A stretch of 41,805 bases of DNA from Bacteroidales bacterium (GTDB lineage: Bacteria; Bacteroidota; Bacteroidia; Bacteroidales; F082). Shown one piece after another: positions 25,711 through 33,542 of this stretch; the first letter of the stretch is position 1, and every line of letters begins with the position of its first letter. Made by a program: the position numbers and the translations under genes. The notes beneath the pieces are model-generated. The model worked only from the letters and a program-made list of their open reading frames with translations. It had not been told where the DNA came from and did not search any database. The stretch lies in contig WFNG01000087.1 of assembly GCA_015488735.1 (NCBI GenBank), forward strand, positions 1 through 41,805. The letters are read 5' to 3'.

Positions 25711-27123
25711 ATGCCGGAAATACTCAATAATAAAAAAATTTACAGCCTGCTGGAGATTTCATCTGGCATTAGCCGTGCTGTAAGCCGTGCTTTCCCTGAT
25801 TATTACTGGGTGAAAGCTGAAATTACAAAACTTAATTTTTATCCCAAAAGTGGTCACTGTTATCCTGACTTGGTAGAAAAACATAATGGTTTGGTAAAAG
25901 CACAAATCAGAGCCAATATCTGGGCAGGGAACTATGCTAAAATCAATCAAAAATTTAAAACGGTTACCGGTGAACCGCTTAAAGATGGATTGAAGATTCT
26001 CTTTCTTGCCAAAGTAAACTACCATGAACATTACGGGCTGGCATTGAATATTTTGGATGTGGAACCTTCTTTTACATTGGGTGAAATGGCACGGGAAAAA
26101 CAATTGACGGTTGAACAACTGAAAAAGGAAGGTCTTTTTGAGGAAAACAAAAAACGGCTTTTATCGCTGGTGCCAAAACGTGTGGCTGTCGTCTCGGTGG
26201 AAACCAGCAAAGGCTACAGTGATTTCAAAAATGTATTGGAAAATAATGCCTGGCATTATCTTTTCTCGCTTACGTTGTTTCCTGCCCTTTTACAGGGAGA
26301 CGGGGCGGTACGTTCCATTGGGGAACAACTAAATGCTATTGCCGCCCGCCGGAATGAGTTTGATGTGGTGACCATAATCCGTGGCGGTGGCGGCGATGTG
26401 GGGTTGAATGCTTACGACAATTATCATCTTGCCAAAGCAGTATCGCTTTGTCCTCTTCCGGTGATAACAGGAATAGGTCATTCCACAAATCTGACGGTTG
26501 TACAAATGGTTGCTTTTGCCAACAAAATCACACCCACCGAAGCCGGCCATTTCCTGATTCAGCAGTTTCATAATTTTGCCGGAAGACTTGAGAATGCCGA
26601 AGGAAAAACCATACGTTACGCCACCGAAATACTGACAGTGGAGAAACAACATTTTATGCAATCGGTCAAAATGTTTGCGGTACATACCCGAAACCTCTTT
26701 AGTCACCACAAAACCCAATGGGTTTACCTGATGAAAAGACTGGAACAATCGGTTCCGGGACTGCTTGTTAAAACAAACGAACAGCTGACAAGTGTTGCTT
26801 CACACCTGAAATATCAACCGGTTCAAAAAATCCATCGGGAAGGCCAAAAGCTGAAAAATATTCAAAAACTGATGTCTGTTCATGTGGAACAATCGGTGCG
26901 TAAAGCCGACAGCCGGCTCAGGCTGTCAGAGAGTAAAATCAGCCTGTTGAAACCGGAAAATATCCTGAAAAAAGGATACAGCATCTCCACCGTTGACGGA
27001 AAAATACTCCGGTCAGCGGATATGGTAAAATCCGGTCAACGGTTGAAGACAAAGCTGTACAAAGGTGAGATAGAAAGTGTTATTGAGAGAAAAACCAAAA
27101 AAAATAAGATGAAACACCCATGA
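25711..27123 (+). CDS. xseA: Exodeoxyribonuclease VII large subunit
   Basis: The 470-residue large subunit of exonuclease VII degrades single-stranded DNA to short oligonucleotides with XseB. An N-terminal OB-fold (~10-120: YYWVKAEITKLN, SGHCYPDL) binds DNA. The catalytic part shows D171 in GYSDF, R224 in RGGGGD and H257 in GIGHSTN, followed by a long coiled-coil region (~280-430) that binds XseB copies. At N260 the aspartate found in the GHETD motif of E. coli is replaced, which looks like a lineage variant. An in-frame ATG at 25651 would add 20 residues unlike the family and lies before the promoter, so 25711 was chosen. xseB follows after a repeat-containing gap. Confidence 0.92.
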   Translation: MPEILNNKKIYSLLEISSGISRAVSRAFPDYYWVKAEITKLNFYPKSGHCYPDLVEKHNGLVKAQIRANIWAGNYAKINQKFKTVTGEPLKDGLKILFLAKVNYHEHYGLALNILDVEPSFTLGEMAREKQLTVEQLKKEGLFEENKKRLLSLVPKRVAVVSVETSKGYSDFKNVLENNAWHYLFSLTLFPALLQGDGAVRSIGEQLNAIAARRNEFDVVTIIRGGGGDVGLNAYDNYHLAKAVSLCPLPVITGIGHSTNLTVVQMVAFANKITPTEAGHFLIQQFHNFAGRLENAEGKTIRYATEILTVEKQHFMQSVKMFAVHTRNLFSHHKTQWVYLMKRLEQSVPGLLVKTNEQLTSVASHLKYQPVQKIHREGQKLKNIQKLMSVHVEQSVRKADSRLRLSESKISLLKPENILKKGYSISTVDGKILRSADMVKSGQRLKTKLYKGEIESVIERKTKKNKMKHP

Positions 27124-27204
27124 CAAATAAATTTGACACATTCACTCTGTGGAATAGCTTTAATTTCACAGGGCAGGGGGGAATGATTGTCTGCAAAATA
27201 CCGA

Positions 27205-27280
27205 CCACGAATTTCGCGAATTACACGAATATTTTCGCTGGCGAAAAATCAAAATTGATGTAATCTGTGTAATTCGTGGC
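27205..27280. repeat. Bacteroidota-type intergenic palindromic element between xseA and xseB
   Basis: Left arm 27205-27225 begins CCACGAATT and includes ATTACAC. The right arm 27258-27280 ends GTGTAATTCGTGGC and is its imperfect complement. In the centre ATTTTCGC (27230-27237) and GCGAAAAT (27240-27247) form a perfect 8-bp hairpin. From memory, the arm sequence resembles short dispersed elements common between genes in this phylum. It has no coding capacity of its own and separates two genes normally adjacent in an operon. Confidence 0.65.
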
Positions 27281-27338
27281 TAAAGGCATGACCGAATATA
27301 ATAGATTAGAGGACAATAAAATACAAAATTGTAAACGG

Positions 27339-27542
27339 ATGAAAGAACAAAGCTATTCCAAAGCCATTGACGAATTGGAAAACATTATTGTGGAAATTGA
27401 AAACGAAGACATATCGGTGGATGAACTCTCAACAAAGGTAAAACGGGCTGCCGAATTGATTCGTATTTGTAAAACGGTGTTGTACAAAACCGAAGAGGAG
27501 GTTAACGCCGTGCTGAAAGACATGCAGGAAGAACAATCATAG
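27339..27542 (+). CDS. xseB: Exodeoxyribonuclease VII small subunit
   Basis: A 67-residue helical protein from the ATG at 27339 (MKEQSYSKAIDELENIIVEI). The pattern YSKAIDELENIIVEIENEDISVDELSTKV (split across residues 5-33) is the conserved XseB two-helix core, with the short DISVDEL turn between helices. It binds the coiled coil of XseA and is needed for nuclease activity. An upstream GTG at 27276 and an ATG at 27288 are in frame. They lie in or beside the palindromic repeat and would add residues with no family similarity, so they were rejected. tatD starts 37 bases downstream. Confidence 0.88.
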   Translation: MKEQSYSKAIDELENIIVEIENEDISVDELSTKVKRAAELIRICKTVLYKTEEEVNAVLKDMQEEQS

Positions 27543-27567
27543 GTGAGAGCTTCACACTATTTTCCAC

Positions 27568-27575
27568 TATTTTTG
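27568..27575 (+). promoter_or_regulatory. -7 promoter element directly in front of tatD
   Basis: TATTTTTG is an exact TAnnTTTG match ending 4 bases before the tatD ATG. Transcription would start at or next to the start codon, so the message would be leaderless or nearly so. Confidence 0.45.
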
Positions 27576-27579
27576 CCGC

Positions 27580-28353
27580 ATGATTCTGACAGATACGCAT
27601 ACCCATCTTTACCTCGACGATTTTGAGGAAGATCGGGAACAGGTGATAAAAAACGCTTTGGAAAACGGGGTAGTCCGCATGTTGCTGCCTAATATTGACA
27701 GCACTACGGTGGATGACCTGAAATCTATGGCAACTGCTTTCCCCAAACACTGTTATCCCATGATGGGATTGCATCCTACCTCCGTAAAGGATAATTACGA
27801 AAAAGAAATAGCCCTTGTTGAACAGGAACTTACTACAGGAAAGTATTACGGAGTAGGCGAAATAGGTATTGACCTGTACTGGGATAGTACTTTTGAAGAA
27901 CAGCAGAAAAATTCTTTTCGTAAACAACTGCGGCTGGCAAAAAAATACCGGTTGGCGGTGTCCGTTCATACCCGGAATGCTTTCAAATTTACTATTCAGA
28001 TTGTCAAAGAAGAACTTACTGATGATTTGAAAGGCGTATTCCACTGCTTTACAGGGACAATGGAGGAAGCCGGGCAAATTATGGATGCAGGATTTAAAAT
28101 GGGTATTGGCGGCATTGTTACCTTTAAAAACAGCGGGTTGGCAGAAGTAGTAGCTCAGCTGCCTTTGGAAACATTGGTTCTGGAAACAGACGCCCCTTAT
28201 CTTACGCCGGTTCCTTATCGTGGAAAACGAAACCAAAGTGCTTATCTGCTGTATGTGGCACAAAAAATTGCTGAAATAAAAAATATCCCGGTTGAAACGG
28301 TAGCTGAAGTCACAAGCCGGACAGCCGAAAATCTTTTTTTCAAGAAACAGTAA
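27580..28353 (+). CDS. tatD: TatD family metal-dependent deoxyribonuclease
   Basis: The 257-residue TIM-barrel hydrolase has metal ligands H7 and H9 in DTHTHLY, GEIGID with its glutamate near 93, HTRNA, the FHCFTG histidine, and ETDAPYLTP with its aspartate near 205. TatD proteins are cytoplasmic 3'-5' nucleases acting on DNA and possibly D-aminoacyl-tRNA. They are not part of the Tat translocon despite the name. It lies between xseB and the asparaginase gene, which starts 4 bases after its stop, so the three genes are probably partly co-transcribed. Length and motifs are normal for the family. Confidence 0.92.
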   Translation: MILTDTHTHLYLDDFEEDREQVIKNALENGVVRMLLPNIDSTTVDDLKSMATAFPKHCYPMMGLHPTSVKDNYEKEIALVEQELTTGKYYGVGEIGIDLYWDSTFEEQQKNSFRKQLRLAKKYRLAVSVHTRNAFKFTIQIVKEELTDDLKGVFHCFTGTMEEAGQIMDAGFKMGIGGIVTFKNSGLAEVVAQLPLETLVLETDAPYLTPVPYRGKRNQSAYLLYVAQKIAEIKNIPVETVAEVTSRTAENLFFKKQ

Positions 28354-28357
28354 AAAT

Positions 28358-29389
28358 ATGGAAGAACAAATCAGCCTGCTCATTATATATACCGGTGGAA
28401 CCATTGGGATGATAAAAGATCCGCAAACCGGCTCGTTGCGACCTTTTAACTTTGATGGTGTTTATGATCAGATTCCCGAACTGAAACGGTTTCATTATCA
28501 GTTGGAATTTTACTGTTTCGAGCCACTTATCGATTCCAGCGACATGCAACCAGCGCACTGGGTTGAGCTGGCCGAAATCATTGAAAAAAATTACGAGACA
28601 TTTGATGGATTTGTGGTGTTGCATGGTTCCGATACCATGGCTTATACAGCCTCGGCATTAAGTTTTATGCTGGAGAACCTGAACAAACCGGTTGTTTTTA
28701 CGGGTTCGCAACTTCCGTTGGGCGTATTGCGTACCGATGGCCGCGAAAATTTTATTACTGCTATTGAACTGGCAGCAGCCTCAGAAGATAATACGCCACT
28801 CATCCCGGAAGTTTGTATCTATTTTGAAAACCAATTGATGCGCGCCAACCGAACCATGAAATACAACGCCGAGAATTTCAACGCGTTTGTTTCTCCCAAT
28901 TATCCCGTACTGGCAGACGTAGGTGTTTACCTTAAATATAACAGACATCATATTCTGAAACCCAATTTCAAGAAGCTTAGAGTTCATAAAAATATGGACA
29001 ACCGCGTTGCAATTCTGAAATTATTCCCTGGTATATCAAAAGAGGTTGTGGAATCTATCCTCGGCATACCGGGACTGCAAGCAGTAATTTTAGAAACTTT
29101 CGGGTCTGGTAATGCACCTACGGAATCCTGGTTTCTTGAAATACTGGAAAAATATACTGAAAAGGGGTTATACATTATTAATGTGTCACAATGTGCTGCG
29201 GGCACTGTTGAACAGGGAAAATATGACACCTCTTTAAAGTTAATGGAGATAGGTATTATCAGCGGCAGAGACATGACAACGGAAGCTGCACTTACCAAAA
29301 TTATGTACTTGTTGGGTGAGAATTTATCACCGGGAAAATTTAGAGCCATTATGAATTTGTCCTTAAGAGGAGAAATTACTGTTCATTAA
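28358..29389 (+). CDS. ansA: Type I (cytoplasmic) L-asparaginase
   Basis: A 343-residue enzyme hydrolysing asparagine to aspartate and ammonia. The N-terminal YTGGTIG block contains nucleophile T15. The second active-site block reads LHGSDTMAYTASAL with S91-D92; most asparaginases have threonine at position 91, while serine here appears to be normal in this phylum. GSQLPLG and FGSGNAP are further family signatures. No signal peptide is present, so it is the cytoplasmic low-affinity type. It starts 4 bases after tatD and is followed by the tRNA-Ser promoter 11 bases past its stop. Confidence 0.9.
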   Translation: MEEQISLLIIYTGGTIGMIKDPQTGSLRPFNFDGVYDQIPELKRFHYQLEFYCFEPLIDSSDMQPAHWVELAEIIEKNYETFDGFVVLHGSDTMAYTASALSFMLENLNKPVVFTGSQLPLGVLRTDGRENFITAIELAAASEDNTPLIPEVCIYFENQLMRANRTMKYNAENFNAFVSPNYPVLADVGVYLKYNRHHILKPNFKKLRVHKNMDNRVAILKLFPGISKEVVESILGIPGLQAVILETFGSGNAPTESWFLEILEKYTEKGLYIINVSQCAAGTVEQGKYDTSLKLMEIGIISGRDMTTEAALTKIMYLLGENLSPGKFRAIMNLSLRGEITVH

Positions 29390-29400
29390 GAATATTTTTA

Positions 29401-29408
29401 TACTTTTG
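29401..29408 (+). promoter_or_regulatory. -7 promoter element for tRNA-Ser
   Basis: TACTTTTG matches TAnnTTTG exactly and ends 11 bases before the mature 5' end of the tRNA, leaving a short leader for RNase P. Confidence 0.6.
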
Positions 29409-29419
29409 GCGTCCGAAAT

Positions 29420-29507
29420 GGAGAGGTGCTCGAGTGGCTGAAGAGGCACGCCTGGAAAGCGTGTATACCCCTAAAGGGTATCGCGGGTTCGAATCCCGCC
29501 CTCTCCG
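29420..29507 (+). tRNA. tRNA-Ser(GGA)
   Basis: The 88-base class II tRNA has acceptor arm GGAGAGG (29420-29426) paired with CCTCTCC (29500-29506) and discriminator G29507. The anticodon stem CACGC/GCGTG encloses the loop CTGGAAA with anticodon GGA at 29454-29456. A long variable arm (TACCCCTAAAGGGTA) marks it as serine type, and the T arm is GCGGG/CCCGC with loop TTCGAAT. It reads UCC and UCU. CCA is not encoded and must be added after transcription. Confidence 0.97.
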
Positions 29508-29575
29508 CAGATAAGGAAATTGTTCTTAGAGTTGTTATAAATCAGTGAAAAAATAATTCATAATCAAATAATTTA

Positions 29576-29583
29576 TATTTTTG
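29576..29583 (+). promoter_or_regulatory. -7 promoter element for the exbB operon
   Basis: TATTTTTG is an exact TAnnTTTG match, 52 bases before the exbB start, giving an AT-rich untranslated leader of roughly 45 bases. Confidence 0.5.
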
Positions 29584-29635
29584 TAACCATTATATCAGAA
29601 TAATGTAACATCGTTTTAATCAATTTTTATCAATC

Positions 29636-30448
29636 ATGAAAAAATTAATTGCATTTATTTCAATTGCTGCACTGCTAAGCATTGGGTTTTCAAATTTTGT
29701 TTATGCCCAGGACACCACAGCAAATGATACCACAACCGTTGTCAAACAAGATTCGACGGCTAAAGACACCACAGCTGTTGCAGCTACCACGCCTGCAGCT
29801 ACCACACCACAGCCTAAGTCATTTCATCAGGTTTTAAAGGAAGAGTTCATACAAGGTGGTCCCACTTTTATGGGAGTTATTTTGTTGACATTTATTTTCG
29901 GTCTGGCCATTGCCATTGAACGTATTCTTTATTTAACCCTTGCTTCCATTAACTCAAAGAAACTATTGAAGGATGTGGAAACAGCTTTAGGTAATAATGA
30001 TGTAGAAGGGGCCAGAGAAGTTTGCCGCAATACTCGTGGGCCTGTTGCCGCTATTTTTGCAGAAGGGCTAAACCGATACGACAACGGCCTGGAAGATGTG
30101 GAAAAATCCATTATTTCCTATGGTAGCGTTGTAACCGGAAGGCTCGAAAACGGCGTAAGCTGGATTTCATTGTTTATTGCTCTGGCACCTATGTTGGGAT
30201 TTATGGGAACAGTAATTGGGATGATCCAGGCATTTAATAATATTGCCGTAGCCGGTGAAATTAGCCCTGCAGTTGTTGCCAGTGGTATTAAAGTTGCCTT
30301 GCTGACAACCGTATTCGGTTTGATTGTTGCCGTTGTTCTTCAGGTTTTCTACAATTATATTATTTCAAAAATTGACAGCTTGGTTAGCGACATGGAAGAC
30401 ACTTCCATTGCTTTCATTGACATTGTGGCTAAACATTATAAAAAATAA
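29636..30448 (+). CDS. exbB: MotA/TolQ/ExbB proton channel family protein
   Basis: A 270-residue inner-membrane protein. It has a signal-like first segment (1-24), then a Thr/Asp/Ala-rich linker (~26-60) unlike classical ExbB. Three membrane segments follow at ~78-100, ~174-197 and ~215-240. GFMGTVIGMIQAFNNIA around 188-204 is the TolQ/ExbB channel signature. With ExbD it uses the proton gradient to drive TonB-dependent outer-membrane transporters. It is first of four tightly packed genes (6, 8 and 1 base gaps) ending in a strong terminator. It could power the SusC importer at 13478, although TonB itself is not in the window. Confidence 0.92.
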   Translation: MKKLIAFISIAALLSIGFSNFVYAQDTTANDTTTVVKQDSTAKDTTAVAATTPAATTPQPKSFHQVLKEEFIQGGPTFMGVILLTFIFGLAIAIERILYLTLASINSKKLLKDVETALGNNDVEGAREVCRNTRGPVAAIFAEGLNRYDNGLEDVEKSIISYGSVVTGRLENGVSWISLFIALAPMLGFMGTVIGMIQAFNNIAVAGEISPAVVASGIKVALLTTVFGLIVAVVLQVFYNYIISKIDSLVSDMEDTSIAFIDIVAKHYKK

Positions 30449-30454
30449 TCTGCC

Positions 30455-30871
30455 ATGAAAGATAAAGTAGCAAACATAACCAAATGGTTTCTGTATGCCC
30501 TGCTGCTGGTAGGAGCTATCCCCGGAATTCTGTTTTATGCAGGGGCAATGGGCACAGATGCTTTCCTGGGTTGGGGTAAATTTATGTTTATTCTTGGTGT
30601 GGCAGTTCTTGTTCTTACACCGATTTATACCATAATTAATAACCCCAAGAACCTGATAAAAATGCTTATTAGCATTGTCGTTCTGGCTGTAATACTTGCT
30701 GTATCTTACGCCTTTGCCACAAATCATATGTCGGCATTACAACTGGAAACGAATAAAATTTCTGCGGAAACTTCCAGACTTGTGGGGATGGGGCTGATTG
30801 CCACCTATATTACCCTCGTTTTGTCCGTTATCGCTATCCTGTATTCAGGAATTGTGAAAATGTTTAAATAA
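30455..30871 (+). CDS. Small membrane protein of the ExbB/ExbD operon, function unknown
   Basis: A 138-residue protein with four predicted membrane segments (about 10-30, 45-65, 70-92, 112-134) and short loops. It resembles no named family I recognise. It lies 6 bases after exbB and 8 before exbD, which places it firmly in the operon. Comparable small membrane proteins occur at the same place in other Bacteroidota ExbB operons, so it may be an accessory subunit of the energising complex. Confidence 0.75.
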   Translation: MKDKVANITKWFLYALLLVGAIPGILFYAGAMGTDAFLGWGKFMFILGVAVLVLTPIYTIINNPKNLIKMLISIVVLAVILAVSYAFATNHMSALQLETNKISAETSRLVGMGLIATYITLVLSVIAILYSGIVKMFK

Positions 30872-30879
30872 GATAAATT

Positions 30880-31461
30880 ATGGCTAGAAGAGGAACACCA
30901 GAAATAAATGCCGGATCAATGGCGGATATCGCATTCTTGTTGTTGATATTCTTCCTGGTTACTACAACCATGGATGTTGATACCGGTATTACGAGGATTC
31001 TGCCACCACTGCCAAAAAATAACAACGAAAAAGTGGATGTTAAACAACGGAACGTACTGAAAGTTCTTATTAACAACCACGACCTTATGCTTGTAAACGG
31101 GAAACCTGCCAATGTTCATAATTTGACAGACAAGATTATTGATTTTATGTCAATACATCCCAACAACCCTGCGTACCCTCAGGTTAAAGAGCAATTCATC
31201 CCGCAACTGGGACGAAAAGTATTGATGACTAAAGGGATTATTTCGTTAAAAAATGACAGAGGGACTTCCTATAAAATGTATATCAAAGTACAGGATGCAA
31301 TTGCCAAGGCTTTCAACGAAATGAAAAACCAGGCGGCACTCAAGTACTATGGTGTAAAATTTGATCAGCTTGTAAATAATAAGAAAATAGCGGCCATTAA
31401 TAAGTTGGTTCCTATTCGTGTTTCAGAAGCTGAACCTGAAAATGTTGGAGGAGGGAAGTAA
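30880..31461 (+). CDS. exbD: ExbD/TolR family biopolymer transport protein (first copy)
   Basis: A 193-residue protein with a short cytoplasmic start, then one membrane helix (ADIAFLLLIFFLVTTT, about 15-30). It carries the protonatable D16 needed for proton flow. The periplasmic domain is longer than in proteobacterial ExbD and lysine/asparagine-rich. It pairs with ExbB as the stator that transmits force to TonB. It is followed by a second ExbD gene one base after its stop. The two differ in their periplasmic halves, so they may form a mixed complex. Confidence 0.9.
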   Translation: MARRGTPEINAGSMADIAFLLLIFFLVTTTMDVDTGITRILPPLPKNNNEKVDVKQRNVLKVLINNHDLMLVNGKPANVHNLTDKIIDFMSIHPNNPAYPQVKEQFIPQLGRKVLMTKGIISLKNDRGTSYKMYIKVQDAIAKAFNEMKNQAALKYYGVKFDQLVNNKKIAAINKLVPIRVSEAEPENVGGGK

Positions 31462-31462
31462 T

Positions 31463-31927
31463 ATGGCTAAATTTAAAACAAGTAAAACGAAAGAAAGTCC
31501 GGCGATTAACACCGCATCACTTCCTGATATCATTTTCATATTGCTGTTCTTTTTTATGGTAAGTACCAGCATGCGTCAGAATACGGTAATTGTGAAGATT
31601 AAACTTCCGGAAGCTACCCAGGTTCAAAAACTGCAAAAGAAATCTTTGGTTAGCTATATTTATATAGGCCAACCGGTGAATACCGCTCTTTACGGTACCA
31701 AACCAAGGATCCAGCTTAACGACAGTTTTTCGACTGTTGCCAACATACCCGAATTCGTGACTAAAGCACGCCAGGCTCGTAATGAAGCTGTGCGTAATCA
31801 GTTGACGTTTTCTTTAAAAGTGGATGAGAATACCAAAATGGGTATTGTTACCGATGTGAAGCAACAATTGCGTAAAGCCAATGCCTTGAAAATTAATTAC
31901 TCAACCAGAAAGGTGTTAGCGAAATAA
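31463..31927 (+). CDS. exbD: ExbD/TolR family biopolymer transport protein (second copy)
   Basis: The 154-residue protein starts at the ATG 31463, one base after the previous stop. An in-frame ATG at 31418 lies inside the first exbD and gives unrelated residues, so it was rejected. The membrane helix LPDIIFILLFFFMVSTSM (20-37) carries the expected aspartate D22. The periplasmic part includes LKVDENTKMGIVTDVKQQLR, typical of ExbD/TolR. It closes the operon and is followed by a strong terminator. Confidence 0.9.
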   Translation: MAKFKTSKTKESPAINTASLPDIIFILLFFFMVSTSMRQNTVIVKIKLPEATQVQKLQKKSLVSYIYIGQPVNTALYGTKPRIQLNDSFSTVANIPEFVTKARQARNEAVRNQLTFSLKVDENTKMGIVTDVKQQLRKANALKINYSTRKVLAK

Positions 31928-31946
31928 AGTTTTTATAAATTTGATG

Positions 31947-31980
31947 AAAAAGCCAATCTCTCCTGAGATTGGCTTTTTTA
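31947..31980 (+). terminator. Strong intrinsic terminator of the exbB-exbD operon
   Basis: A perfect 14-bp stem (31947-31960 with 31965-31978), a TCCT loop and a T-run lie 20 bases after the second exbD stop. The core of the stem is AAGCCAATCTC. It separates the operon from the LptF/LptG-type gene. Confidence 0.92.
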
Positions 31981-32005
31981 ATATCCCGGAAATACTCAGT
32001 TTCCC

Positions 32006-32013
32006 TATCTTTG
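32006..32013 (+). promoter_or_regulatory. -7 promoter element for the LptF/LptG gene group
   Basis: TATCTTTG, followed by C, is an exact TAnnTTTG match 22 bases before the ATG at 32035 and just after the exbD terminator. It supports 32035 as the start. Confidence 0.6.
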
Positions 32014-32034
32014 CAAATCCTTATTAATATTTGC

Positions 32035-33537
32035 ATGAAAACACTTCACAAATACATGTTGAAATCGTATCTGGGGCCATTTTTGATGACCTTTTTTATC
32101 GCGCTTTTCATATTGTTGATGCAGTTTTTGTGGAAATATGTGGACGACCTGGTAGGAAAGGGGCTGGGGCTGATTGTTTTGTTGCGCCTTATGTTTTATG
32201 CGTCAGCAACCTTTGTGCCGCTGGCACTGCCCCTTGCTGTTTTGCTTTCTTCCTTAATGACTTTTGGTAATATGGGAGAACATTACGAGCTTGTTCCCAT
32301 AAAAAGCGCCGGGATATCTTTACAAAAAGCAATGCAACCACTTATTATTCTTGCTGTTATCATTAGCTTAAGTGCTTTTTTGTTTTCAAATTATGTGTTT
32401 CCGGTGGCTAACCTAAAGTTTGGTTCCCTGCTTTACGATATACGGCAGAAAAAACTTGCTTTTAATCTGAATGAGGGCATATTTGACAATGAACTGAATG
32501 GTTACGTTATCAGGGCTGGGAGAAAAGCCAAAGACAACAAGACCATTTATGATGTTATGATATATGACCATACCAACCGGATGGGCGATACAAAAGTTAC
32601 TGTTGCCAAAAAGGGAATTATGGAGTTGTCGCCCGACCAAAAACATTTGGTAATCACGCTTTTTAATGGTTATAACTACATTGAGGTGGTTAATCAAAGA
32701 GGATACCGGCAATCTCATCCCTTTGAGGAGATGAAGTTTAAAAAACAAATCCTGTCATTCAACCTGTCTCAACTTGACCTTAAGCATACCAATGAATCCC
32801 TTTTCAAAAATCATTATTCTATGCTCAATGTCAAGCAACTTGACCATGCTATTGATTCTTTGACGTTCTTTTTAAAAGAACGAAAGCTGGCTTTCCAGAA
32901 TAATTCCCTCCGAAATTTTAATTTGTTACATACGAAGAATAAGTCTCCCGGAAATCAAAAAAGAACAACGACTAAAGAAGCAAAAGTAGCACCAGCACTT
33001 TACCCGTTTTTAAAGCATTTTGATTTTGAAGCACAAAATCAAATTCTGGGGTCTGCTCAACGGCGTGTAGGAAATCAAAAAGACAATTTGCTTTTTCATT
33101 TAAACCGTATTGTTAAGCCTAAGGAGCGCTTAATTATTCGGCACGAAATTATCTGGAACCAGAAATTTAAGCTCTCTTTGGCCTGTCTTATCTTCTTTTT
33201 TATCGGGGCTCCTTTGGGTGCCATTATTCGAAAAGGAGGACTTGGCCTTCCTGTGGTTATCTCGGTTATTTTCTTCGTAATTTATCATGTTATCGCCGTT
33301 ATTGGAGAAAAAGCTGCACGTACCGGTGACATGAGTGTGCTCATGGGTGTCTGGCTCTCGACGATGGTTATTCTTCCCCTGGGCCTGTTTCTCACTTACA
33401 AAGCCACCACCGATTCCCAACTTATGGATACCGAAAGCTGGCGAAAATATTTTGAAAAACATGCCGGTGCAAGAAAAATTGTGGATACTATAGCAAATAT
33501 TGAGAAATGGTTCCGGAAAAGAAAATCAGGACAATAA
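32035..33537 (+). CDS. LptF/LptG family permease (YjgP/YjgQ)
   Basis: A 500-residue inner-membrane protein. It has three N-terminal helices (~15-35, ~55-80, ~100-125), a long periplasmic domain, and three C-terminal helices near 385-405, 410-430 and 440-460. The start MKTLHKYMLKSYLGPFLMTFF and the cytoplasmic ELVPIKSAGIS loop are typical of LptF/LptG. These proteins extract lipopolysaccharide from the inner membrane and pass it to LptC with the LptB ATPase. Bacteroidota often carry separately located lptF and lptG, so which one this is cannot be decided. A TTG-started extension at 31969 overlaps the terminator and was rejected. GT4 genes follow directly, consistent with envelope polysaccharide work. 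Confidence 0.88.
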   Translation: MKTLHKYMLKSYLGPFLMTFFIALFILLMQFLWKYVDDLVGKGLGLIVLLRLMFYASATFVPLALPLAVLLSSLMTFGNMGEHYELVPIKSAGISLQKAMQPLIILAVIISLSAFLFSNYVFPVANLKFGSLLYDIRQKKLAFNLNEGIFDNELNGYVIRAGRKAKDNKTIYDVMIYDHTNRMGDTKVTVAKKGIMELSPDQKHLVITLFNGYNYIEVVNQRGYRQSHPFEEMKFKKQILSFNLSQLDLKHTNESLFKNHYSMLNVKQLDHAIDSLTFFLKERKLAFQNNSLRNFNLLHTKNKSPGNQKRTTTKEAKVAPALYPFLKHFDFEAQNQILGSAQRRVGNQKDNLLFHLNRIVKPKERLIIRHEIIWNQKFKLSLACLIFFFIGAPLGAIIRKGGLGLPVVISVIFFVIYHVIAVIGEKAARTGDMSVLMGVWLSTMVILPLGLFLTYKATTDSQLMDTESWRKYFEKHAGARKIVDTIANIEKWFRKRKSGQ

Positions 33538-33542
33538 AATCC

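Noticed and set aside
27205-27280. Palindrome as the end of an insertion sequence or part of a CRISPR
   Set aside because: No transposase, target duplication or regularly spaced repeats are seen. It is a single palindromic unit.
27502-28404. 300-codon open frame on the minus strand opposite tatD
   Set aside because: It mirrors tatD, has no family-like motifs, and is rich in Phe/Cys/His in the way antisense frames are. TatD motifs on the plus strand are complete.
28619-28640. Serine at the position of the second catalytic threonine in asparaginase (GSDT)
   Set aside because: Serine can serve the same chemical role and, as I recall it, GSDT is common in Bacteroidota type I asparaginases, so this is not evidence of inactivity.
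33507-33542. Earlier ATG start for the GT4 gene overlapping the LptF/LptG-type gene
   Set aside because: The added residues are unlike GT4 N-termini; the ATG at 33543 directly precedes the first beta strand.
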